Shown here: in pieces, positions 40,074 to 64,000 of the stretch
How positions within the stretch are numbered: position 1 is the first letter of the stretch
Layout: every line of letters begins with the position of its first letter
Source: Macrocystis pyrifera
Taxonomy: Eukaryota > Sar > Phaeophyceae > Laminariales > Laminariaceae
Assembly (NCBI GenBank): GCA_031763025.1
Contig: JASSKH010000001.1
Location: forward strand, 23,871,840 to 23,935,839
Direction: 5' to 3'
DNA: 64,000 bases
Notes under the pieces: model-generated
What the model was told of the DNA's origin: nothing
Seen by the model: only the letters and a program-made list of their open reading frames with translations
Database searches by the model: none
Program-made: the position numbers and the translations under genes

Positions 40074-40714
40074 TCGCAAACGTGAAATACTGCTGTGGTG
40101 GACCAACGCTGATCAATTAACCAGCTCTAGATAGTCGAGACCTTCGATCTCGACAGGGAATAAACCCACAGTCAACCGGCTTCATGCCGGACAAGGCCAT
40201 AGGGTGGAGATGGCGGTATCCATTGCAAAACAAATATTATGTCTGCGGCCATACTACTGCTTTGAAGTCGCATGGTGTTTGTTGCTGTAGTTGCTGCTGA
40301 TACGTTATGGTGTGATCTATAGTCTGCTTGTCTTTTTTTGTGTGAAGTCAATCGTAGTTGGAGTTGGTGAGAGTGACGAGAGAGGCAAGTCGGTACCGGC
40401 ACACACGGTACCCCAGCAGGCGGGGTTTGGCTCAAACTGAGCGATGCGTGCTGGCTATCGGTACTACTCGTCGTGGTCGTAGTTTGTGTTTGTTGATACT
40501 ACGGCTGCGGTGTTGGTTGTGCAAAGAAAAACATGTAACACGCACGACGGTTACAAAGCAATAGACAGACGAGGAGAAGAGATATCTGTATCACACAGAG
40601 GATCGAAAAAACGAAAAAAAAACGAAACAGGGGGTCGTGGGTCGTGGTCAAGAGTCGTGGTCCCCAATCGATTGCACAGCAACACTGCGGGGTTTCTTGA
40701 TACTTGGCTGCGGC

Positions 40715-41165
40715 GTATCGGTCCGGGTCGTGATCTTCAACAAGCAGTTCCGCAACAACACCTTTTCCGACGTATTCTCTGTTTGTTACACACAATTTAG
40801 ACCTGCCAAAAAGAAGAATAAGACCATCGAATGCTTGACGTAATAGAGCCGCATGTCTCGCAATGTCTAAACCTCAGCATCGTGGGTTATTTCGGGCAGA
40901 AACATCGATGAACAAGTGATTTAATAACTTGGAATTAGAGACTGCGGTTTTCTTGATCAACAGCATACAAGAGAAGAAATTTCGTGATCCCCAACAAGCA
41001 GTTCCGCAATAGCAGCATTTCCGACGTTTTTGTTTGTTTGTCAGACATACAGTAATTAACACTCTCTACTCATGCGCCATGTCCTTCCAACAAGAACAAT
41101 AAGGCCATCGAACATTTGACAGAACAGAGAATAGAGCCGCAGGTATCGCAATGTCTAAAATAGAG
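40715..41165 (+). repeat. Tandem duplication of about 265 bp
   Basis: AACAAGCAGTTCCGCAA, TTTCCGACGT, GACCATCGAA or GCCATCGAA, TAGAGCCGCA and CGCAATGTCTAA appear in the same order at 40738-40868 and 40993-41158. Confidence 0.7.
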
Positions 41166-41224
41166 TTGACGAACAAATTTCCCCTTGTACGTGCGAGGTA
41201 CAAGGTGCCAGGGAGGGTACAAGA

Positions 41225-41395
41225 CAGCAAGGATGGAGGGGCTGCACGCAGGGAGGGGGAGGAGAGAGACAGGCAGGCAGGCAGGGGAGGGGGGGAAGGA
41301 GGGAGTGAGGAAGGAAGGAAGAGAGGGAGGGGGAAAGGGAGGGAGGGGGGGGGGGGAGGGAGGGACGGAAAGAAGCGGGGAGGAAGAGAAGCCTT
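41225..41395 (+). repeat. GGGAGGGA purine tract
   Basis: About 170 bp, nearly all G and A on the + strand (GGGAGGGAGG, GGAAGGAAGG). Confidence 0.8.
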
Positions 41396-41544
41396 TGTCA
41401 CTGCTCTGCCGCTGATCGCTCGTAACACAGCTCCAGTTCCACGAGTGGTACTCATTTTATTCCACTTGAAACTTGAGTTGACAAACAAATGGCCTCGGGT
41501 GAGCGAATACTGCTGCTCATTCCGTCACCCCGTTTGGGGATCGC

Positions 41545-42000
41545 GCGCTTGCCCTTCCTGCTCTGTCGCCCTGAAGGCATGCTCTTGCGCACTTGTGGTG
41601 TTGGTACAGCAGTATGCGGTCAGAGAGCTGACGCTCTACCATCGCTCGTCACGCGCTTGCATGCTCTTGTGCATTTGTGGTGTTGGTACAGCAGTATGGT
41701 ATCTATACTCGCTCCTGCTGCTCTGTCGTCCTGAAGGCATGGTCTTGTACACTTGACGCTCTGTCATCGCTCGCCGCGCGTTCGCATGCTCTTGTGTACT
41801 TGTGGTGTTGGCACAGCAGTGGGGTATCTGTACTCGCTCCTGCTCGCATGTTCTTGTGTACTTGTGGTGTCGGTACAGCAGTATGGCATCTATCCTCGCT
41901 CCTCCTGCTCTGTCACCCTGAAGGCATGCTCTTGTGCACTTACTTCTGTGGTGTTTCTTGTTACAATAGTATGATGGTGTCTATAATCCTTCAGTCCTCA
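41545..42000 (+). repeat. Minisatellite, units of about 70-120 bp
   Basis: About five units with CGCTCCTGCTGCTCTGTC, CTGAAGGCATG, CTCTTGTGCACTTGTGGTGT and ACAGCAGTATGG. Confidence 0.8.
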
Positions 42001-42009
42001 TATGGTTGA

Positions 42010-42240
42010 GCCCCTCGGGTGGTGATGGTACAGTGTGGGTATGGTATGGTACGTGGTACGGTACGGTGTGGCATGGTGTGCGGTGTGGTACGGTGTTTGA
42101 AATCGTACGCTGGTATGGTATGATGATACGGTTTGATATACTATATGGAAAAATCACGGTATGTGATATGGTATGATGGTACGGTGTGGTGGATGTATCA
42201 TGTGGCTAAACATTGCCTGGTGGTATGGTATGTTTCAGTA
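42010..42240 (+). repeat. GGTATGGTACGGT-type repeat
   Basis: Dense GGTATGG, GGTACGGT and GTGTGG words over 230 bp. Confidence 0.75.
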
Positions 42241-42424
42241 TGTAAGGTCCGAAAGAGTCGAATACGTCGTACGAATATCATCTGTAACCTTATATATCGA
42301 TCTTTGTAACGTACTATTGAATATTAATAATATAACTTCGAAAATATAAGGCATGCGGACAGACGGACAGACAGACAGGCACATTTGCCATTACAAAAAA
42401 AGAGACTCGGTTTACAAACTGAGA

Positions 42425-42625
42425 GTAATTTCCTGATTTGTGCGATCTACCGCTGTAGCAGCTCATGTTGCCGGGTGGAACCCGCATATTCGGCATGATC
42501 TATGTTCGTACAGCACATGTGTACTGGGTTTGACCTGTACTATTAACAGATCATGCGCAGATTCTATTAATAGTAACGATAGGCTACAATCCAGATGACC
42601 TACCTGTAGATTGTGATCTGTCCGA
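42425..42625 (+). repeat. AGATC-rich interspersed repeat, diverged + copy
   Basis: GTGCGATCTACC, CATGTTGCCGGGTGGAA, TGTACTGGGTTTGACCTGTA and ACAGATCATGCGCAGAT. Confidence 0.55.
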
Positions 42626-43144
42626 GATGTAGAACGATTCTTCCCCCTGAACTCCAAAGGGGTGACTAGACCGTGCTCGCAAGACAAGCTCGGCCGTTCT
42701 GGAAGGAAACTCCCAGGCGGAGTATACTCTGGGGTCTCTGCAGCCAGAATCTAAGAGTCGTGTTCGCTACTTGGGCCAGTAAGCGCTCTCGAAGTCACTT
42801 CATTTCAGCGTACGATACAAAATCAGTATGCCGTGGTTCAAGCAATTCACACCTCCGACAGGTAATCGATTCCCATTTGACGATCAAGAACTTTCAAAGG
42901 AGATATCCCTGATCTGTACCCAGGGGCGTCCGTGAAGAAGAGAAAACGACACACCACACCCCCACAGGTCGGAATGGCAAACCGTTGCAACCGTTGTAAC
43001 CATATGATGAAATAAGAAAAATGATATATTTTTTCATTTTTTTCATTATTTTTTACTTGGTTGTGGTAACCCCCCCCCACTCCTTTTTGGCGAAAAAAAA
43101 AATCTGTGACGGCTCACACTTTTTTTCCGGGCGCCCTTGCTGTA
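42626..43144. other. Gene-free stretch
   Basis: No supported gene between the peptidase and TAZ genes here. Confidence 0.35.
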
Positions 43145-43325
43145 CTGTACCAGGTATGATTTAGCTCACGTTGCTGGGTTGGAATTCTAAAACCTGTGCA
43201 TGATCTACAGTATGACCTATTTCCTTGGTTAGATCTGTGCTATACAGATCGTGCACAACATATCCCAACGGCAGGTTATGATCTGTGGATGATCTATTGT
43301 ATCTGTAGATACATCGTGGTATGTC
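43145..43325 (+). repeat. AGATC-rich interspersed repeat, + copy
   Basis: CTCACGTTGCTGGGTTGGAA, TTTCCTTGGTTAGATCTGT, ACAGATCGTGCACAACAT and ATCTGTGGATGATCTAT. Confidence 0.6.
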
Positions 43326-43769
43326 CGAGCTGTGGCATATTGGGTGCTACGTATTTACCTGTTGGTCAAGAGAAGTTTCCTGGCGTGCTGATCGCGTGAC
43401 GAATACTCCCACTACACTAACGAAAACGCGTGAAGTATTCTTCCATTTGCGCAAGTGTTATGCGTTTGTTTTGTGCTGCTCACCTGTGTGGCCTTGGCCC
43501 CACCCAACGAAACCCATGAAACAGCTCTCCCCCATAGCCTCATTACCTATCCCCCCTGCTTCCCCTCAACCCCAGCGTTTTCATCTCAGCTCTCTCCAAA
43601 AACAGATTTTCTTCCCAAGCCTCCTCGCCGCCCCCGCCCCCGTCTCCTTCACCAACTTCTCAATTCTGCAAGGCGAGGACCATCACAGTGGCACTTTGAC
43701 TTCCCGTAGCAGCCCTCTCCCTATGACATGTTCTCCATCTGAGCCACCCCCCCCCGCGCCTAGTGTTTA

Positions 43770-44100
43770 TGGTAAGGAACCCAAGAGGCAGTTACAAAGT
43801 ACTCCTATCGCTGTCTCTGGAAGTGGCTGTACCGGAAATTAAATCAATTCATTGATGCTGTCATCCATATCCAAGAAAACCCGCCTTTAAAGCGGTTCTT
43901 AGTAGGATGCAGCTCACCCTTCATGCGACTCGCCCAATACCTCACGGCGCTTCGCGCTTGGTGCAAGCAATGTCTGCCTGGTCGGTGAAAACCCGACATG
44001 CTCCGTCCCGGCATTGTAGGGATGCGAGGGTCTATGGTCATACGACTACAGCCATGCACGAGATCGAGCACATCTCTCCTATTGAATACACCCCCCCCGC
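43770..44100 (+). mobile_element. SINE-like element, 3' part, C-tailed
   Basis: It begins near GGTAAGGAACCCAAGAGGC, just after a C-run, and ends TATTGAATACACC plus C-tract. Confidence 0.8.
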
Positions 44101-44254
44101 CTAGACAGTGTAAATCAAATATGCTACTGATAGGAGACGTGTCTTCGTGGGCGCGCCAAGGCCGTCTCTTTTGGCCTTAGTACACCAAGTTTAGTGTAGG
44201 GGGCGGTCAGTCAAGGCGGTCAAACCGCGGTCTTCTATCGAAAACTAATTGGTT
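44101..44254. other. Short spacer downstream of the peptidase gene
   Basis: GTCTCTTTTGGCCTTAG and flanks; no supported feature. Confidence 0.3.
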
Positions 44255-44312
44255 AAGATAGGAGTTTGGTCTCCTCGCACGCCATGCCAAGCAGGGTGTC
44301 GAGAACCTTCTC
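44255..44312 (-). pseudogene. Decayed copy 4 of the peptidase last exon
   Basis: On the - strand it reads EKVLDTLLGMACEETKLLS then TAA, matching the end of the true last exon (EKVFDTLLGMTRGEIELPS). Only the 3' end is kept. Confidence 0.75.
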
Positions 44313-44361
44313 CCCCCCCCCCCCCTCCTCAAACCCGCCAACTCCCCAAAATAAACATTTA

Positions 44362-44468
44362 GGATGACAGTTCCATTTTCCCGCGTGCCAGGCCAAGAAG
44401 CTTTTCGAGAACCTTCTCCACGTTACCCGCTGCCGCCAGTGTTGGTATCGGTTGCCCCCACCCATCCT
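44362..44468 (-). pseudogene. Decayed copy 3 of the peptidase last exon
   Basis: On the - strand it keeps ATGGGTG, NRYQH and, after a one-base loss, EKVLEKLLGLARGKMELSS with TAA. The frameshift between the two parts makes it non-coding as it stands. Confidence 0.75.
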
Positions 44469-44489
44469 CAAGTCACCAACTCCCCTCGT

Positions 44490-44556
44490 AGGCAGTTACG
44501 ATGGGATTCCGATCTCCCCCCGCATGTGTGATATCATGCGAACCAGGGTGTCGAGA
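44490..44556 (-). pseudogene. Decayed copy 2 of the peptidase last exon
   Basis: On the - strand, RVLDTLVRMISHMRGEIGIPS with TAA: the exon end with three extra residues. It is cut upstream by the LINE tail at 44562-44640. Confidence 0.72.
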
Positions 44557-44561
44557 ACCCT

Positions 44562-44640
44562 CGCTGCTCCGCCTCGAAAGGAGTGCTTGGTCAATGGTCA
44601 AACAACTAAGGCAAGCAACATGAGTGCGCCCCACTCCCCC
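44562..44640 (+). mobile_element. LINE 3' tail between last-exon copies
   Basis: GCTCCGCCTCGAAAGGAGTG, TTGGTCAATGGTCAAACAAC, AAGGCAAGCAACATGAGTGC, then C-rich sequence. Confidence 0.75.
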
Positions 44641-44671
44641 CCCCTTCTCAACCCACTAACTCCTCATAAAA

Positions 44672-61502
<16,831 letters not shown>

Positions 61503-61617
61503 GCGTTGTAATGTACCCACGGCCCCCTTGCTCGCCCCGCAGCCGAAAGTGCGAGAAAAAAAAAACTCCTCCGCCGGAGAGCAGCATGCCAAAAAAAAAA
61601 AGTGCATACTATACATA

Positions 61618-61655
61618 TACAGATATATATTTATATATATATAATATATATTGAC
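61618..61655 (-). promoter_or_regulatory. AT-only tract upstream of the predicted peptidase start
   Basis: About 35 bp of TATATAT lie about 115 bp upstream of the proposed ATG at 61502. It may include a TATA element or be a simple microsatellite. Confidence 0.2.
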
Positions 61656-61699
61656 TATCTCGATCTGTCGAGGCAGAACTATTCTTCATCTTTATCTAT

Positions 61700-61775
61700 C
61701 CTCGTATCTCTACAAGATCTATGCACTGTAGATCATAAGCTTTGCCGGGTGGGATCTGTGCAGGCATGACAAGTG
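61700..61775 (+). repeat. AGATC-rich interspersed repeat, degraded copy
   Basis: AAGATCTATGCACTGTAGATC and GCCGGGTGGGATCTGTGCA resemble the family core. Confidence 0.4.
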
Positions 61776-62070
61776 GCACCTACACAAAACCTAACCCACC
61801 ACGGAATTCATATAGAGATCTCTACATGATATACTATCAATAGCATATCGGGATCAGTCCGATGCATGAGCTATATACTCTACTGCTCGGGAATCTGTGT
61901 GCGATATTTTTAGAAATATCTATTCAACACTTTTTTGTTTTTGGGGACGAACGGTTCATAATTAGTGTGCGCTACAAACAGAGCAGTACGTAGGGAATGG
62001 GTTATTCTTGCGTACTAGTTTTCTGGTTTATAAAGACGAAAAAAACTACCTGGAAGTAGTTGTGCGATAT
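61776..62070. other. Spacer, no gene seen
   Basis: No supported feature. Confidence 0.3.
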
Positions 62071-62262
62071 TTCCAGGGCTGTTCACGGATGGGGTCAAAC
62101 CTCGCGGGTCAAGTCAAGTCGGCGGGTCGGGTAAGAGTGACCCGACCCGACTCGTGAGAGTTTGAAAACCTCCTGACCCAAACCGACCCGTGAAATTTCA
62201 AAACTTCCTGACCCGACCCAACTGGGCCGCGTCCTGACTCGTGAAGAGCCCTCGATATTCTT
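62071..62262 (-). repeat. GGGTC-rich interspersed repeat, reversed copy
   Basis: TTCCAGGGCTGTTCACGGAT, CAAACCTCGCGGGTCAAGTC, then GACCCGACCCGACTC units: the reverse complement order of 1900-2090. Confidence 0.65.
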
Positions 62263-63535
62263 ACACTATTCAATGGGTGAAAATAACTTTGCCTGGTACC
62301 CTAGATATATAAACAATGTATGGTACTCGTACATACGCTTTACCTCTGCGTGTGCTCCCGTCATACACAGGCCGCGACTTTTCCCCCTTGATAATCGGGC
62401 CGTCCTCGCCACCGCCCCCGCTGCAGATGTTCCGGAGTAGTAGGGGTTCGCACGGAGCGCGCCGGAAGACTACTCATGATAAAAGGAAGACGCACACCCC
62501 CGCGCCGGCGTTGAAGGGTAGGATGGGGAGGAACGAGGCAAAAAATGGACGAGACGAGGGGGGGCGGAGGGAGAGGTTAACGTAGATGCATCACCTAGCT
62601 ATTCCATTGCTGCGACTCGACGAGGAAAGAAAGGGTTACAGATTTCTCGCGATAAAAACGCAGGGCACCAGCCGCAGTGAGGTTTGGGGAATACGAGCCT
62701 ACTTACTGTAGTAAACCCCGGACCTGATATACGACTACGATGGGGAGAAAAAGAAGGACGAAGACGATAAAATGCTATGGGAGAAAAATAACAAAAGAAA
62801 AAATAACTACGAGTACACTAATGAAAAGTGACAAGCGACCCGTTCTCACGAACAACGTCGGTGCAGCACCCTCCTCTTGAGGGGTTGGCATGAAGAACAC
62901 GAGGGAACGCGATAATCTGAACCAAATAAGGTCCGTAAACACACGAGGTGGTACCTGATTTTCGGGCCCATCGTGGGTTCTAATTTATATGGCGTCTACT
63001 TGCACGATACTTGTACACAATTATGGTCGTCCATGTTTGTGTGGACCGGTCTCGCGGGTGTAGTTGTACTCCTGTGCTACGTATTGTGATATGGGATACC
63101 ATACGATCAGTTCCTTGCCGTGTGCACCAGCCACTTTTTCTTCTGCTTCTGGTGCGGCTGCTGCGTAGAAACAACGCGAGTGACGCGAACGCAAACGGGT
63201 TTTGCCCATCATAACATGGCGACGACACCCGACTAACTTTTAAGTCTGCAGGCTTGTCTTCCTGCACAGCAGAACCAAAGCCTAATGTGGACGCTTCGAC
63301 ATGATACGCGCGAGTTCGATTCTCGGCGATCACGTTCATTTTTACTGATGTGTGTGGAAGAAAGGGGAAGGTGGGTTCCTGTATGCCATTGAACTTTTGT
63401 CGAGTGGGGAGGAGTTTCGAACTTTATATACCCCCACGTCGTGACTTGGTGTTGTTAATCGTGGTTCCCCGGTGGCTCGCGGTTCGGCCCTCACCAGGCA
63501 ACACATTGGTGTGGTGGAGGTGTTAATCTTTTGTC
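62263..63535. other. Gene-free stretch
   Basis: A B-box-like GAGTTCGATTCTC at about 63311-63323 without a full tRNA; a short frame at 62316-62585 has no recognised domain. Confidence 0.35.
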
Positions 63536-63770
63536 AATTACCCGGACACTCACGAGTAATATCCGGCTTGCTACTACCCGTCACGGGTACGAGAAACAGC
63601 TCATACCCATCGAGTATTTGGGCCCCGGGTACCCGAGTACCAGGCGGTAAACGGGTACCCGGGTGCCCGGCCAAAATAGCCGTAAATACTGCCGAGTACC
63701 ACGGGTGTTTTTTTCCAACAGTTGGCAGGTACCCGTTCAAGACGGATACTCGCCGGGTGACACGTCTAGG
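63536..63770 (+). repeat. CGGGTACCCGG-rich repeat, copy 2
   Basis: GGGTACCCGAGTACC, AAACGGGTACCCGGGTGCC and GGTACCCGTTC words, like 27540-27690. Confidence 0.6.
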
Positions 63771-64000
63771 GTATGCGCTTTGCGGCATTGGGTAATCTAC
63801 CCGCGGCTATAACCTACCAACGAGTATACACGAAGAAAATAACTATAAGTAATTTTGAAGTCATTTGGACTGGTCGGTGCAATTTGCCGGCTACTTGCCC
63901 GGTGGCTGCTGTTGTAGTTGTTTTTCCTTCAGCTTTCACTTTCTTTTTTCTTCTACATTCTTCGTTCTTGCCCGATGGCTACGTGCGAGTAGATGGTACG
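63771..64000. other. Right edge, no gene seen
   Basis: T/C-rich sequence; nothing supported. Confidence 0.3.

Noticed and set aside
43844-44071. Antisense frame with HGCSRMTIDPRIPTMPG, also seen at several other sites
   Set aside because: Antisense translation of the SINE-like 3' end.

Overview
This window is nuclear DNA of a eukaryote with a large, gene-poor genome full of mobile elements and simple repeats. Coding sequence is broken into short exons with GT..AG borders, introns run from about 90 bp to several kb, and there is no bacterial-style gene packing. A TAZ zinc-finger gene, DIRS-type tyrosine recombinase copies and a multi-exon proline iminopeptidase would fit a stramenopile such as a brown alga. 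That placement is an inference; nothing in the sequence proves it.

Two cellular genes can be rebuilt exon by exon. (1) On the + strand, about 15.9-34.0 kb, lies a Ser/Ala/Pro-rich protein with one complete TAZ zinc finger spread over three exons (19187-19301, 23800-23915, 29740-29863), followed by two probable C-terminal exons. Its large N-terminal exon (16537-18320) changes frame at an A10 tract. (2) On the - strand, 61502-44672, lies a proline iminopeptidase (alpha/beta hydrolase, peptidase family S33) of 12 exons. All splice phases agree and the joined reading frame is 517 codons plus stop. Ser, Asp and His of the triad are all visible. Its last exon is followed by three decayed copies of itself. 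The two genes converge, with about 10.7 kb of repeats between them.

The rest is mostly mobile or repeated DNA. The left edge (1-1400) holds the 3' part of a DIRS/Ngaro-like element with a tyrosine recombinase and a 62-bp direct repeat; a decayed second copy lies in a peptidase intron (about 54.38-55.04 kb). A 5'-truncated, dead LINE lies at 4914-6585 between 10-bp target-site duplications. It ends in poly(C) rather than poly(A), almost directly after its stop codon. A SINE-like family of about 0.53 kb ends in the same AATGAGTAC plus poly(C), and copies of both families are strung together through C-tracts (G-tracts when reversed), including runs of 77 G and 32 C. A 105-bp MITE with TTACGGGGG termini and TA target duplications occurs at least 12 times, once inserted into another copy. 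An AGATC-rich interspersed repeat, GGGTC and CGGGTACCCG repeats, several minisatellites and long triplet tracts fill most of the remainder.

Layout: 0-1.6 kb DIRS-like element in a LINE relic; 1.6-4.3 kb minisatellites; 4.4-6.6 kb SINE and LINE; 7-15.8 kb gene-free with MITEs; 15.9-34 kb TAZ gene with SINE, LINE, MITE and AGATC repeats in its introns; 34-44.6 kb gene-free repeats; 44.7-61.5 kb peptidase gene with repeat-packed introns; 61.5-64 kb gene-free. No tRNA, rRNA, CRISPR array or operon was found.
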